A DNA stretch of 64,000 nucleotides from Bacteroidales bacterium (GCA_019415705.1 DXYS01000018.1:9267-73266); one strand, 5' to 3'. Numbered from the stretch's first letter, positions 27,301 to 36,064 are shown. The notes: generated by a model not told the origin, from the letters alone. Program-made: numbers and translations.

Positions 27301-29957
27301 ATATATACATATGTGTCGGCCGTCGGTGTGCCGTAGAGTATTTCTACCTTGCCGTCAGCGGGGCAGTCAACGAGCGTGCGAGGCACGAAAATGCGGCTGT
27401 CGTCGGGCATGGTATTGTCCTTAAGGCTGTAGACGGCGAAATCGTCAAGCGCGGCGACACTGTCGGCCAACGAGCTGTCTACGGCAGCGGCCGAAAGACG
27501 GTAATTGCCGGCAGCCAAACCTATCAGCGATATTGACGAGGCTGATGTTGAGTTTATTACGCCTTCAGCGGCAACATCGGCTGACACTTCGTCGTCAGCG
27601 CCGACGCGGCGCAGCTGCCATTTGATTTTGATGTCGACGTTTTTGCCGTCGGCGTCGGTCACAATGACCGGGGCCTTGATTGACTCGGCCGAGTCGTAGG
27701 CGTTGTTGATATCGCCGGCAGTGATGGTGTAGGGGCGTCCGGTGGTGAAGTTGCGCGAAGCCTGAGCTATGGAGCTGGCGGCGTCGGTAACTGTGATTTT
27801 GGCGATGAAATTGTCAAATCCCGAGCCGACGAGCAGTGAGTCGCCGACGACGATGCTGAATCGCCCTTCGGCATCAGTGCGGCCCTCGACGCGGCCGAGA
27901 GTGCGAGACGGTGTGAACCAGCGCCAGCGCATCGCGCCGATGATTTCGGCGTCAACAGCAGCCGAGCTGACAGGCATACCGGTATAAGTAACGGCTTTGC
28001 CCGAGAGGGTGACGGAGCCTTTCGACGGCTCGTCGCGGCTGATGCTGAGGTCGGTAAGCTCGAAGACGGGCATGCGGAAGTCAGAGACCGTAACGGTCCG
28101 CGAGGCGGCATAATTGCCCTTGGCTTTACCGCCGTCGATAAACACAGACAGACGGAACGAGCCGTTGAGACCGGTCTGAGGCGTAACGAAACGTCCGTTG
28201 ACGCGGCCGAGGCGGTCGGTGACAGTAGCGACTGAGTCGACGGTCTGATTGTTGGCGTCATAAAGATATACTTTCACGGCGAGGTCAGGCGCGACAGTCG
28301 CGTTGTTGACATTGTCGCCATAGCCGATAACAGCAGCCCACGCGATGCTGTCGCCGGGATGATAGAGTTGACGATCGGTCAGCATGATGCCGCGCACGGT
28401 GACATCGTCGTCATCGTCGCGCTCGTAGATGTTGTCAGAAAGATTGTTGAAATTCATTGTCACGCCGTCGCATGTAAAGTGGTAGCTTACCGATGCCCAG
28501 CGGTTTTTGTCGGTGGTTTCCGGCATAGAGGCGCGGATAAGTCCGTCGGCATCAGTTTTGCCGATAACCTTCCACGCGCCGCGAGAGACTCTACGGCTGA
28601 CGCTAACGCCGGCGACGGGTTTGCCGCTGACATAGTCGGTGACGGCAAACACACGATTGTCGCCGTCAGAAACCATGACAGGGATTATGCGGTTTACACG
28701 TATGCACACGGCGTTGTTGATGCTGCCCTGACGGCCGTCAAGGCTTGACAGTAGCATGTAGTAGCCCGGCTGATCGAGCGTGACAGACACCGTTGTATCG
28801 CCTAAGGCGGTAGTACTGCCGGTGTTGAAGTCGTGTTTAGCTATGGTCCGCAGCGAGGCGGTCGAAAGTTTGCTGCGGTTGGCGAACTGTTCGGCGGTCA
28901 GTTTATAGATTGTGAAACCGCATTTCCCGGAGAAGCCGTATTTTAACTTTACGTCAAACACGTTGCCGGGAGCGACAATCGACGGCGCTGTGACCTCGAC
29001 ATTGGGGCGTGTCAGGCGGTTGAGCGCATTTTGCAGCGAGTTGGCCCAGAGGCCGTCAGGGCGGTTGGCAAGCGTCTTGCGCAGTGCGTCGACCAGCCAT
29101 GCCTCATCTTTGGAGTATTCGTAATAGCGGTCGGCGACGCGGCTTAGGACATAGTCTGCCTCGGGATTGGCGCGGTTGTCTAAATATAGCTGTTCAAGCG
29201 GGTTGCGTCTCTTCTGTGAGTCGCCGAGGCCATCTTCGCTCTCTTCCTCAGGCATCTCGACGCAGAGAGCCGTCATCCAATAGAAATATGGCGCTGAGCC
29301 TTTCTGCGAGACCTCCGCTGCAGCGCGGATTATCTCACGGCGACGTTCGTCATTGCCCAAAGAGCTAAATGTATCGGCCGCTTTGCGGCTTACAAAGTCG
29401 GCGACTGTCGGGAAATATTTATATGTCATCGAGTTGGCGCTGATGACCTTTTCGTAGTCGCGCAAGGGGGTGCGCGGCTCAGCGGCTATGTCGGCAAGGG
29501 TCTTGTCGCAGAGGCGTGTGATTACGGTCTTGAACTGACGGCCTGACCACTCCGTGATGTCGGTCGGGATGGGCTCGTCAGGGGTATTGACGCGGTCATA
29601 CTGCCAGCGTTGCTGATTGTATATGTTCATCAGAAGTTCGGCCTGCATCGTCTCTAAAAGGACGCGTGTGGCCGGCAGGCGCTTGTTGTCAGAAGCTTGC
29701 GAGGCAATCAGCGGCAGCATAGTCGAGAGGCTGTCGGAGTTGATTTCGCCGGTGGCAACTGTCATGTCAAGCAGTGATTTGATTAAGCTGATGTCGGCGT
29801 CAAGGCCTTTGAGCACAGCCGCTGAGTCATATGCGCGGCGAGAGTCGGCGATAACGGTCTTTGGATAGGCGAAGTCAGGCTTGCTTTGAGCCTGAAGTGT
29901 CGCCGGGACAATAAGCAGCAGCGTCAAGGCGAGGGCAATCAATCGTTTCATAAGCAT
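24390..29957 (-). CDS. Alpha-2-macroglobulin-like protein, MG2-containing, no thioester motif
   Basis: A 1855-residue secreted protein with a signal peptide (about 1-23, ending LQAQ). A helical N-terminal region (about 25-310) is followed by MG domains (VFDVKLKYGFSGKCGF... then RGIMLTDRQLYHPGDSIAW, the typical MG2-like start). The A2M domain is near 1160-1260 (LQGFWMPELVIGADGKAELTFT, quoted in outline, then TTWAVKAFAWTDD). The alpha/alpha-toroid thioester domain covers about 1390-1700. The CxEQ thioester motif of protease-trapping macroglobulins is absent from the toroid, so it belongs to the thioester-less type (compare E. coli YfaS). An acidic Ala/Glu/Pro-rich insert lies near 1105-1150. 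It may trap proteases or stabilise the envelope, by inference. Start codons at 29957 and 29951 are both possible. Confidence 0.88.
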   Translation of the reverse strand: MLMKRLIALALTLLLIVPATLQAQSKPDFAYPKTVIADSRRAYDSAAVLKGLDADISLIKSLLDMTVATGEINSDSLSTMLPLIASQASDNKRLPATRVLLETMQAELLMNIYNQQRWQYDRVNTPDEPIPTDITEWSGRQFKTVITRLCDKTLADIAAEPRTPLRDYEKVISANSMTYKYFPTVADFVSRKAADTFSSLGNDERRREIIRAAAEVSQKGSAPYFYWMTALCVEMPEEESEDGLGDSQKRRNPLEQLYLDNRANPEADYVLSRVADRYYEYSKDEAWLVDALRKTLANRPDGLWANSLQNALNRLTRPNVEVTAPSIVAPGNVFDVKLKYGFSGKCGFTIYKLTAEQFANRSKLSTASLRTIAKHDFNTGSTTALGDTTVSVTLDQPGYYMLLSSLDGRQGSINNAVCIRVNRIIPVMVSDGDNRVFAVTDYVSGKPVAGVSVSRRVSRGAWKVIGKTDADGLIRASMPETTDKNRWASVSYHFTCDGVTMNFNNLSDNIYERDDDDDVTVRGIMLTDRQLYHPGDSIAWAAVIGYGDNVNNATVAPDLAVKVYLYDANNQTVDSVATVTDRLGRVNGRFVTPQTGLNGSFRLSVFIDGGKAKGNYAASRTVTVSDFRMPVFELTDLSISRDEPSKGSVTLSGKAVTYTGMPVSSAAVDAEIIGAMRWRWFTPSRTLGRVEGRTDAEGRFSIVVGDSLLVGSGFDNFIAKITVTDAASSIAQASRNFTTGRPYTITAGDINNAYDSAESIKAPVIVTDADGKNVDIKIKWQLRRVGADDEVSADVAAEGVINSTSASSISLIGLAAGNYRLSAAAVDSSLADSVAALDDFAVYSLKDNTMPDDSRIFVPRTLVDCPADGKVEILYGTPTADTYVYIVTDNGAERRVSLTRCDAGFHRVTVDMPEAQTDGKAMLFAVCDGRTYRAEIRLRGYDRRKLTLEGESMRDHLTPGSEERWTLKLSDWQRRMTSGGLIATMYNKALDALESMSWAQSFGLYIPSSSVSLSTVYNHGQSTSERKNIKTLKAFSLSLPDFDPALNPFYISNRIYGSRARMYNKSAMGALSGAVAELAVEECEEEVTADAAAPMPPMAADNAVEIAEAKTSDGGNAAEPQPEAEFAYRDSEVLQGFWMPELVIGADGKAELTFTVPDAVTTWAVKAFAWTDDLRAAAYDRDFVASKPVMVIPQLPRFLRTGDKARVVATVYNNSGESAAVNSVIELFDTDTRRVISSSTVTDSIAADGSALVSIDIEAPAGVSSIGYRVRSTLGAFTDGEQSAIAILPATEPVIESKPFYLNPGDSVYTTDIADSKDLTATLDYTDNPAWTIITQLPGLAKGESVTATGAAARLFGAATAAGLVRDNKDIASVLKAWSTDPSSTAMLSRLTKDESLKVATLDETPWAEAAASDTRRMARLALLLDPTECQRNISRSIETLKKLNRNDGGWAWGDWSDKSSQWVTNVVLQNLGRLKSAGYLPDDKALAEMIDRAIDYYVSSLDERVKTDRALTFIASMFPEHKFNLRGDRIIKATLQSIATGWQKGDLWSKACDALMLNSLGYKSTARQILTSISQFGQSSKDKGLSLPSVKNVNDYADILWAYGVISPEAKEIDSMRQWLVLRAQATDDLGSTDPTRLIAAFAKTGSRWLTTGRNADISIDGRGLKPDSVEYATGHIVMRLAPDATGKSLTINRLNADAPAYGAVISQYEADPAKVKAVKTSDLSVEKRLTALRDGRWQFVDEVRAGERIRVLLTIKNTRDLEYVTVIDRRAACLEPVDQLPGMVWSGSVGFYRENLDSSTNLFINYLPKGTWQLTVEMTASLSGTFTTGICTVQSQLAPSITAHSAGARLICR

Positions 29958-29991
29958 TTTTATGATGTCGGGTTAACGGACTCGTGTGTTA

Positions 29992-30039
29992 AAAAAACAT
30001 CAGGTCTCCGAGCCCCTTTAATGGCTTAGAGACCTGATT
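29992..30039 (-). terminator. Terminator of the fumarase gene
   Basis: Strong hairpin: ATCAGGTCTC (29999-30008) pairs with GAGACCTGAT (30029-30038), with an inner AGCC/GGCT. It is followed on the minus strand by G plus seven T residues. Confidence 0.9.
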
Positions 30040-30073
30040 TATTAAAAGGTTTAATCTTTATGATTGTTCAATC

Positions 30074-31723
30074 TTACTTTGCCAGACCGCAAGACTTGCA
30101 TTTCTCCGAAATTTCGGTGAAGAAATCGTTGCCTTTGTTGTCGACGAGGATGAATGCGGGGAAATCCTCGACCTCGATTTTCCAGATGGCCTCCATGCCT
30201 AATTCGGGGTACTCCAAGAGCTCGACGCTCTTGATGGAGTTCTGGGCGAGCACGGCCGCCGGACCGCCGATAGAGCCGAGATAGAAACCGCCGTGTTTCT
30301 TGCATGCGTCAGTGACCTGTTTAGAGCGGTTGCCCTTGGCAATCATGACCATAGAGCCGCCGGCGCTCTGGAACTGGTCGACGTAGCTGTCCATGCGGCC
30401 TGCGGTCGTCGGGCCGAACGAGCCTGACGGCATGCCGGCGGGAGTCTTGGCCGGCCCTGCGTAGTAGATGGGATGGTCCTTGAGATACTGGGGCATGGGT
30501 TCGCCGCGGTCGAGACGCTCTTTGATTTTGGCGTGGGCGATGTCGCGGCCTACGATGATGGTGCCGTTGAGCGACAGACGTGTCGACACGGGGTATTTGT
30601 CAAGTTCGGCGAGAATTTCGGGCATCGGGCGGTTGAGGTCGATTTTGACGACTTCGCCTTCGCCTTTCTTGCGATATTCCTCGGGGATGAGCTCGCCGGG
30701 ATTGCTGTCTAATTTCTCAATCCACAGACCTTCGCGGTTGATTTTGGCTTTGACGTTGCGGTCGGCCGAGCAGCTCACACCGAGACCGACGGGGCAAGAT
30801 GCGCCGTGGCGCGGCAGACGGATGACGCGGATGTCGTGGGCGAAGTATTTGCCGCCGAACTGTGCACCCAAGCCGAGGCACTCGGCCTCTTTCTTGAGTT
30901 GTTTCTCAAGCTCGATGTCGCGGAAAGCGTGGCCGAGTTCGTTGCCCTTTGTGGGGAGCGAGTCGTAGTATTTGACAGAGGCTTTTTTGACCGTGGCGAG
31001 GTTCATCTCGGCCGATGTGCCGCCGATGACGAATGCGATGTGGTAGGGCGGACAAGCAGCCGTGCCGAGCGATTTCATCTTCTCGACGAGGAAGGGCAGC
31101 AGAGTCTTGGGGTTGATGAGTGCCTTGGTCTCCTGATAGAGATAGGTCTTGTTGGCCGAGCCGCCGCCTTTAGCCACGAAGAGGAAATGGTATTCGTCGC
31201 CCTCTGAGGCATGGATGTCAATCTGAGCCGGGAGGTTGCAGCCGGTGTTGACCTCGTCATACATGTTGAGAGGTGCGTTCTGGCTGTAGCGCAGATTGTC
31301 GGTGGTGTATGTGAGATAGACGCCCTCTGAGATGCGCTCCTCGTCGTCGCAGCCGGTGTAGACATTCTGGCCTTTCTCACCGTGGACGATGGCTGTGCCG
31401 GTGTCCTGACAGAATGGCAGCTGGCCTTTGGCGGCGACCTCGGCGTTGCGCAGCATGGTCAGAGCGACAAATTTGTCATTGTCGCTGGCCTCGGGGTCGG
31501 AGAGGATTTTTGCAACCATGGCGTTATGCTCGCGGCGGAGCATGAATGCGTTGTCATGGGTTGCCTGACGGGCGAGCACGGTCAGAGCCTGCGGGTCGAC
31601 GACAAGGAACTCGTGGCCGCCCCAGTTTTCGACTTTGACGTAGTCTGAGGTCAGGTGATAGTACTCTGTGGTGTCGGGCCCGAGCGGGAACATCTTCTGA
31701 TACTTAAACGGTTTTGTTGGCAT
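30074..31723 (-). CDS. Fumarate hydratase class I (iron-sulfur)
   Basis: A 549-residue homodimeric class I fumarase (FumA/FumB type, 548 residues in E. coli), converting fumarate and malate with a labile 4Fe-4S cluster. The ATG at 31723 ([15 protein letters not shown]...) is chosen over the earlier in-frame GTG-like start because it matches the family and lies after the promoter. Cluster and active-site landmarks are [27 protein letters not shown] and [21 protein letters not shown]. The C-terminal beta domain has [13 protein letters not shown] and ends KCKSCGLAK. Oxygen-sensitive fumarase fits an anaerobe with fumarate respiration. It is monocistronic, with its own promoter and strong terminator. 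Confidence 0.95.
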   Translation of the reverse strand: MPTKPFKYQKMFPLGPDTTEYYHLTSDYVKVENWGGHEFLVVDPQALTVLARQATHDNAFMLRREHNAMVAKILSDPEASDNDKFVALTMLRNAEVAAKGQLPFCQDTGTAIVHGEKGQNVYTGCDDEERISEGVYLTYTTDNLRYSQNAPLNMYDEVNTGCNLPAQIDIHASEGDEYHFLFVAKGGGSANKTYLYQETKALINPKTLLPFLVEKMKSLGTAACPPYHIAFVIGGTSAEMNLATVKKASVKYYDSLPTKGNELGHAFRDIELEKQLKKEAECLGLGAQFGGKYFAHDIRVIRLPRHGASCPVGLGVSCSADRNVKAKINREGLWIEKLDSNPGELIPEEYRKKGEGEVVKIDLNRPMPEILAELDKYPVSTRLSLNGTIIVGRDIAHAKIKERLDRGEPMPQYLKDHPIYYAGPAKTPAGMPSGSFGPTTAGRMDSYVDQFQSAGGSMVMIAKGNRSKQVTDACKKHGGFYLGSIGGPAAVLAQNSIKSVELLEYPELGMEAIWKIEVEDFPAFILVDNKGNDFFTEISEKCKSCGLAK

Positions 31724-31774
31724 GACGTTGATGTAATTGTGTTTATGCGGTTTGTTATATGTTTTCTCTGCTCG

Positions 31775-31782
31775 CAAAGATA
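31775..31782 (-). promoter_or_regulatory. Promoter -7 element (TATCTTTG) for fumarase
   Basis: TATCTTTG on the minus strand, about 51 nt before the fumarase ATG, fits TAnnTTTG. It supports the internal start at 31723, since the longer reading frame would begin within this box. Confidence 0.6.
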
Positions 31783-31823
31783 ACTAATTTAATACAACAC
31801 CCGACTAAAATTTAAAGACAAAA

Positions 31824-31855
31824 TTTGCACTTGACCCGATTCGTTGCTAAATTTG
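31824..31855 (+). promoter_or_regulatory. Full-consensus promoter for serC-serA
   Basis: TTTG (31824-31827), a 20-nt spacer, then TAAATTTG (31848-31855). The predicted start near 31862 leaves a leader of about 80 nt before the serC ATG. No riboswitch fold was recognised in the leader; a GGGGGCGCCTTCCC-like hairpin is the only structure noted. Confidence 0.8.
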
Positions 31856-31940
31856 CATCATAGTTGTCAGGGGGCGCCTTCCCTCATAAGTTTGGATGTG
31901 CGTGACTGTCTGACCTGTTTTAACCAATATTCCTTTGTGT

Positions 31941-33011
31941 ATGAAGAAACATAACTTCTATGCCGGTCCGTCGATACTCAGCGAGTACACCATCAAGAAT
32001 ACGGCCGGTGCAATCCTTGATTTCGCTGACACCGGTCTTTCGATTCTCGAAGTGTCTCACCGCAGCAAAGAGTTTCAGGCTGTCATCGACGAGGCATCTG
32101 CTTTAGTCAAAGAGCTTTTGGAAGTGCCCGAGGGTTACAGTGTGCTCTGGCTCGGAGGCGGTGCGTCCATGCAGTTCTGCATGATTCCTTTCAACCTGCT
32201 GAAAACCAAAGCCTCTTATCTCGACACCGGCACATGGGCCTCTAACGCCATCAAAGAGGCACGCCTTTTCGGCGAGGTTGACGTAGTGGCTTCGTCTAAA
32301 GACGCCAACTACACTTTCATACCCAAAGGATATGAAATCCCCGCAGATTCAGACTACTTCCACTTTACAACCAACAACACTATCTATGGCACAGAGATGC
32401 GCTATGATCCGGACGCTCCCTGCCGTCTTATCGCCGATATGAGTTCGGATATTTTCTCGCGCCCGATTGACGTTGCCAAATACGACGCCATCTACGCCGG
32501 TGCTCAGAAAAACCTCGCTCCCGCCGGTGTGACCATCGTCATTGTCCGCGACGACGCTCTCGGTCATGTCGACCGTCCCATCCCCACGATGCTCGACTAT
32601 CGCACTCATGTCAAGAAAGGCTCGATGTTCAACACACCTCCCGTGCTGCCTATCTTCTCGGCTCTCCAGACACTCCGTTACTATAAGATGCTCGGCGGCA
32701 TCAAAGAACTTGAACGCCGCGACCTCGAGAAAGCAGCCCTGCTCTATGACGCCATCGACGACAGCCGCATGTTTGAAGGCACAGTCACCGAGACCGCTGA
32801 CCGCTCTATCATGAACGTATGCTTCGTCATGAGAGAGGAGTATCGCGAGCTTGAGAAAGACTTCCTCGACTTCGCGTCTGCCCGCGGCATCGTAGGCATC
32901 AAGGGTCACCGCTCGGTAGGCGGTTTCCGCGCTTCGCTCTACAACGCCATGCCCATCGACAGCGTCAGAGTGCTTGTCGAGGCCATGAAGGATTTCGAGG
33001 CCACTCGCTAA
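31941..33011 (+). CDS. serC: Phosphoserine aminotransferase SerC
   Basis: A 356-residue PLP enzyme that transaminates 3-phosphohydroxypyruvate to phosphoserine (and a related step in pyridoxal phosphate synthesis). The ATG at 31941 gives the standard start [14 protein letters not shown]. Later motifs: [22 protein letters not shown], and [19 protein letters not shown], where the Lys of AQKN forms the Schiff base. It ends with the [18 protein letters not shown] block. It is followed after 21 nt by serA; together they supply the first two serine-synthesis steps. No serB is in the window. Confidence 0.97.
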   Translation: MKKHNFYAGPSILSEYTIKNTAGAILDFADTGLSILEVSHRSKEFQAVIDEASALVKELLEVPEGYSVLWLGGGASMQFCMIPFNLLKTKASYLDTGTWASNAIKEARLFGEVDVVASSKDANYTFIPKGYEIPADSDYFHFTTNNTIYGTEMRYDPDAPCRLIADMSSDIFSRPIDVAKYDAIYAGAQKNLAPAGVTIVIVRDDALGHVDRPIPTMLDYRTHVKKGSMFNTPPVLPIFSALQTLRYYKMLGGIKELERRDLEKAALLYDAIDDSRMFEGTVTETADRSIMNVCFVMREEYRELEKDFLDFASARGIVGIKGHRSVGGFRASLYNAMPIDSVRVLVEAMKDFEATR

Positions 33012-33032
33012 ACCCGTTAAAGACTATAAGAT

Positions 33033-33953
33033 ATGACAAAGATACTTGTAGCGACAGAGAAACCTTTTGCAAAGGTTGCGGTCGACGGCATACGCCGTGT
33101 CGCCGAAGAGGCCGGCATGGAGCTTGCTCTGCTTGAGAAATATACCTCACGCGATGAGCTGCTTAAGGCTGTCGCCGATGCTGACGCGCTCATCGTGCGC
33201 AGCGACAAAATCGGCGAGGACGTATTCAAGGCAGCTCCCCGTCTCAAAATCGTCGTGCGCGCCGGCGCCGGCTATGACAATATCGACCTCAAGGCAGCCA
33301 CTGCCGCCGGCGTGATTGTCGAGAACACTCCCGGTCAGAACTCCAACGCCGTCGCCGAACTCGTCTTCGGCCTCATGGTGATGGCCGCACGCCACTCCTA
33401 CACCGGCGTCTCGGGCTTTGAGCTCAAAGGCAAACGCCTCGGCATACAGGCCTTCGGTCAGGTTGGCCGCAATGTGGCCCGCATCGCCAAAGGTTTCGGC
33501 ATGGAGGTTTCGGCCGTCGATCCCTTCTGCCCTGACGAGGTTATGAAAGAGGCCGGCGTAGAGCCCTGCCACAGTGTCGCCGAGCTTTACCGCGACAACC
33601 AGTTCGTGTCAATCAACATCCCGGCCACACCCGAGACCATCCGCTCGATTGGCTACGACCTGCTCGTCTCGATGCCTGCTAATGCCGTTGTCATCAACAC
33701 AGCCCGTAAGGAGGTCATCGACGAAGAAGGCCTTGCACGCGCTCTCGAGGCACGCGCTGACCTCAAATACTTCGCCGATGTCAAACCTGACTGCGCTGAC
33801 GAGCTTGATGCCCGTTCCCCCGGCCGCGTGTTCTTCACACCCAAGAAGATGGGCGCTCAGACCGCCGAGGCCAACATCAACGCCGGCATCGCTGCCGCCC
33901 GTCAGATTGTGGCTTTCGTCAAGGACGGCTCAGACCGTTTCCGCGTCAACTGA
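33033..33953 (+). CDS. serA: D-3-phosphoglycerate dehydrogenase, short form with Lys for His (type IIIK)
   Basis: A 306-residue NAD-dependent dehydrogenase for the first serine-synthesis step. It has the conserved VVRAGAGYDNIDL and NTPGQNSNAVAEL blocks, the cofactor-binding GIQAFGQVGRNVARIAKGFGM (quoted in outline), the substrate Arg in INTARKEVIDEEGL and the catalytic Glu region near DCADELDARS. The usual His-Ile-Gly catalytic motif is replaced by TPKKMGAQTAEANINAG, placing Lys where His normally acts. This matches the type IIIK class known from Bacteroides and Entamoeba. There is no C-terminal ACT domain, so serine feedback by that route is not expected. It is co-transcribed with serC. Confidence 0.93.
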   Translation: MTKILVATEKPFAKVAVDGIRRVAEEAGMELALLEKYTSRDELLKAVADADALIVRSDKIGEDVFKAAPRLKIVVRAGAGYDNIDLKAATAAGVIVENTPGQNSNAVAELVFGLMVMAARHSYTGVSGFELKGKRLGIQAFGQVGRNVARIAKGFGMEVSAVDPFCPDEVMKEAGVEPCHSVAELYRDNQFVSINIPATPETIRSIGYDLLVSMPANAVVINTARKEVIDEEGLARALEARADLKYFADVKPDCADELDARSPGRVFFTPKKMGAQTAEANINAGIAAARQIVAFVKDGSDRFRVN

Positions 33954-33980
33954 TAATTATAGATATTATATAAAATGAGT

Positions 33981-34009
33981 GAAGGCGCCGTCACAATGAC
34001 GGCGCCTTC
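33981..34009. terminator. Bidirectional terminator after serA
   Basis: A perfect 13-bp inverted repeat (GAAGGCGCCGTCA at 33981-33993 with TGACGGCGCCTTC at 33997-34009) with a 3-nt loop and GTTTTAT after it. It lies between convergent serA and the outer-membrane barrel gene; A/T-rich sequence also flanks the other side. Confidence 0.9.
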
Positions 34010-34037
34010 GTTTTATGCGTTGTAGTGTAATCGCGAA

Positions 34038-34673
34038 TTAGAACAGCCATGCAGCGGTGACTGTCCAATAGCGGTTTTTGCCGTCGATTTTCGGACCGTT
34101 ATAATCGCTGACAGCCTTTAGGGTGTTAGTCAGACCGAGACCGTAGCTTGCGCCGATCTGCAGATGCTTGATAAGCTCGACACCGAAGCCGAAGTTCCAC
34201 GCCACATCAACAGATTTGTTGCTGACTGCATCAGATATGGCCTTCTTGGAGGTCAGGAACGCGAAACTCGGACCTGTGAAGAGATAGGGACGGATGATAT
34301 TGCCGACAAGGGGCACACCGATTTTCCATTTCAGGTTGATGGGTATCTCGATATAGTCGCGTTTATTGAGGTTGTCGCCTATTTCCTCTACAGGCGTGCC
34401 GGTGCCGTCGATATAATTTTCTGTGGCTTTGAAATAACGATGCACATACATCACCGAAGCGTCAAAGCCGATGCCTGCCACCGGCAGCATAAGCTCTGCC
34501 TGCAGACCGGCGGTGAAGCCGGCGCGGTTATCTGATTTAAAGACACTTTCGTTAAATTTCATGGAGTTGACATTCATGCCGATGCGTGGGCCGATTTTAA
34601 ACTGGGCCGCTGCGGGGAGCGCCATTACCGTTGCGGCCATGAGCGCTAAAGCGATGCGTTTCAATGCTTTCAT
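34038..34673 (-). CDS. Outer membrane beta-barrel protein (PorT-like fold)
   Basis: A 211-residue small barrel. The signal peptide (about 1-23, ending PAAAQ) is followed by alternating hydrophobic strands typical of the OMP_b-brl_2 (PorT-like) family, beginning FKIGPRIGMNVNSMKF. Further strands include IEIPINLKWKIG, YLFTGPSFAFLTS and LQIGASYGLGLTN, and it ends in a C-terminal aromatic motif (TVTAAWLF). The terminal Phe is the expected BamA recognition residue. No function is assigned; proteins of this kind are abundant and mostly uncharacterised in Bacteroidales. It has its own promoter, divergent from the next gene, and uses the shared terminator with serA. Confidence 0.85.
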   Translation of the reverse strand: MKALKRIALALMAATVMALPAAAQFKIGPRIGMNVNSMKFNESVFKSDNRAGFTAGLQAELMLPVAGIGFDASVMYVHRYFKATENYIDGTGTPVEEIGDNLNKRDYIEIPINLKWKIGVPLVGNIIRPYLFTGPSFAFLTSKKAISDAVSNKSVDVAWNFGFGVELIKHLQIGASYGLGLTNTLKAVSDYNGPKIDGKNRYWTVTAAWLF

Positions 34674-34721
34674 CTCTTAAAAAATGTTTGGTTACGTTTT
34701 TTGTCATGTGTTTGATTGTCG

Positions 34722-34729
34722 CAAAGATA
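34722..34729 (-). promoter_or_regulatory. Promoter -7 element (TATCTTTG) for the 211-residue barrel gene
   Basis: TATCTTTG on the minus strand, 48 nt before the ATG, fits TAnnTTTG. It lies 43 nt from the divergent -7 element at 34772-34779, so the two promoters share the AT-rich stretch between them. Confidence 0.6.
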
Positions 34730-34771
34730 AGCTAAAAAATGTTTTATACTAAAATTTTACCGCATTTTTTG

Positions 34772-34779
34772 TATCTTCG
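34772..34779 (+). promoter_or_regulatory. Promoter -7 element (TATCTTCG) directly before the MIP18-type gene
   Basis: TATCTTCG (seven of eight to TAnnTTTG counting the fixed positions loosely) ends 7 nt before the ATG at 34787. The start of transcription would fall at or within a few bases of the start codon, leaving no room for a ribosome-binding leader. Confidence 0.5.
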
Positions 34780-34786
34780 CATCATT

Positions 34787-35107
34787 ATGACTGACTCACA
34801 ACGCCTCGAAATCGAAGAAAAAGCCGTCGCCATGCTGCGCACGGTTTTCGACCCCGAAATACCCGTCGACATCTATAGTCTCGGCCTCGTATACCGCATC
34901 GAGCTAACCGATGACGGTACTCTCGACATTGACATGACACTCACAGCGCCAAACTGTCCTGCGGCAGACTTCATAATCGAGGATGCCCGCTACAAGTTAG
35001 AGTCTATCGAGGGCGTAAAGGCTGTAAACATCAATCTCGTCTTTGAGCCCGAGTGGACCAAAGACATGATGAGTGAGGAGGCCAAATTAGAGCTCGGTTT
35101 CCTTTGA
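34787..35107 (+). CDS. MIP18/SufT-family Fe-S cluster assembly protein (DUF59)
   Basis: A 106-residue protein of the MIP18/PaaD/SufT family, which helps maturation of iron-sulfur proteins. Landmarks: MLRTVFDPEIPVDIYSLGLVYRIEL (quoted in outline; the DPEIPVDIYSLGLV core is diagnostic) and TLTAPNCPAADFIIEDA, whose Cys is the conserved reactive cysteine. The ATG at 34787 is chosen because the earlier in-frame codons lie inside the promoter. The gene is followed 17 nt later by lpxH. An Fe-S helper fits the presence of Fe-S enzymes such as the class I fumarase, though no direct link is shown. Confidence 0.92.
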   Translation: MTDSQRLEIEEKAVAMLRTVFDPEIPVDIYSLGLVYRIELTDDGTLDIDMTLTAPNCPAADFIIEDARYKLESIEGVKAVNINLVFEPEWTKDMMSEEAKLELGFL

Positions 35108-35124
35108 TAAAAACCTCACAGCCG

Positions 35125-35901
35125 ATGAGCCGCGACAAGACATATTTTCTGAGCGACCTGCACCTCGGTGCGCGCTATCTCGACCGTCCGCATGAGCGCG
35201 AGCGCGTGATTGCCGACTTCCTCGAGAGTATAGCCGACGACGCAGAGACGCTGTATCTTGTCGGCGATGTGCTCGACTACTGGTATGAGTACCGCACGGT
35301 TGCGCCGCGCGGCTATCTGCGCTTTTTCGGCGCTCTCGCGTCGCTTGCCGACCATGGTGTCCGGATAGTATGGCTCACGGGCAACCATGACATCTGGCTC
35401 TTTGACTATCTGCGTGATGAGATAGGGCTGACTGTCGTCGACGGATCGGTTGACACGGTTATCGACGGTCGCCGTTTCTTTATCTCCCACGGCGACGGCC
35501 TCGGGCGTCTCAAACCATCGTTCCGTTTTATCCGGGCGATGTTCCGCAACCGTTTTTGCCAATGGCTTTACGGCGGCATACATCCGCGCTGGACTGTAGC
35601 CTTCGCACACCGCTGGAGCTCGTCGAGCCGTGGCTATGACAGCACGCGGCCGCCTGTCTATGAGGGCGAGATGCGCCGTAGTGTCGAGGAATGGGCCCGC
35701 GGTTTTGTCGCAGACAATCCTGATGTTGACTACATCGTTCTCGGTCATCATCATGTGATGGTTGACGAGCCTGTCGGAGACGGTTGCCGTCTTGTGATAC
35801 TCGGCGACTGGATATATAATTTCAGTTATGCTGTCTTTGACGGCTCGGAGCTGAAATTAAAGCAATTTGCAAGCGCAATTGATAAATTTAACAAAACTTA
35901 A
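35125..35901 (+). CDS. lpxH: UDP-2,3-diacylglucosamine diphosphatase LpxH-type metallophosphoesterase
   Basis: A 258-residue calcineurin-like phosphoesterase that hydrolyses UDP-2,3-diacylglucosamine to lipid X in lipid A synthesis. All metal-site motifs are in order: SDLHLG (about 11-16), GDVLDYW, GNHDIW, HGDGLG and VLGHHHVM. The WLYGGIHPRWTVAFAHRWS insert is typical of the LpxH lid region. The ATG at 35125 is used, 17 nt after the previous stop (the frame also opens with a TTG at 35104 overlapping that stop). It acts on the inner face of the inner membrane. Confidence 0.88.
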   Translation: MSRDKTYFLSDLHLGARYLDRPHERERVIADFLESIADDAETLYLVGDVLDYWYEYRTVAPRGYLRFFGALASLADHGVRIVWLTGNHDIWLFDYLRDEIGLTVVDGSVDTVIDGRRFFISHGDGLGRLKPSFRFIRAMFRNRFCQWLYGGIHPRWTVAFAHRWSSSSRGYDSTRPPVYEGEMRRSVEEWARGFVADNPDVDYIVLGHHHVMVDEPVGDGCRLVILGDWIYNFSYAVFDGSELKLKQFASAIDKFNKT

Positions 35902-36032
35902 CTGATAGGATCCTGTCGGTGTCACAATATCGATATTTGATAAACGTTTATTAAACAAATAATTATATGAAATTGCTTTGCTCGGGGATGCGACTTATGT
36001 TAGAAAAACATGTCGCAAAACATATAAAAATA
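35902..36032. other. AT-rich intergenic DNA after lpxH
   Basis: First part of a 417-nt gene-free stretch (35902-36318). Immediately after lpxH there is a 20-nt near-palindrome (ACTGATAGGATCCTGTCGGT) without a usable loop. Beyond that I see only AT-rich sequence and no gene. Confidence 0.4.
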
Positions 36033-36064
36033 TTTGGTTTCGCCCCGAAAAAGGCTGACCTTTG
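36033..36064 (+). promoter_or_regulatory. Promoter for a candidate small RNA
   Basis: TTTG (36033-36036), a 20-nt spacer, then GACCTTTG (36057-36064), one mismatch from TAnnTTTG. No protein gene begins downstream within reach, but a terminator stands about 60 nt further on. Confidence 0.55.
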
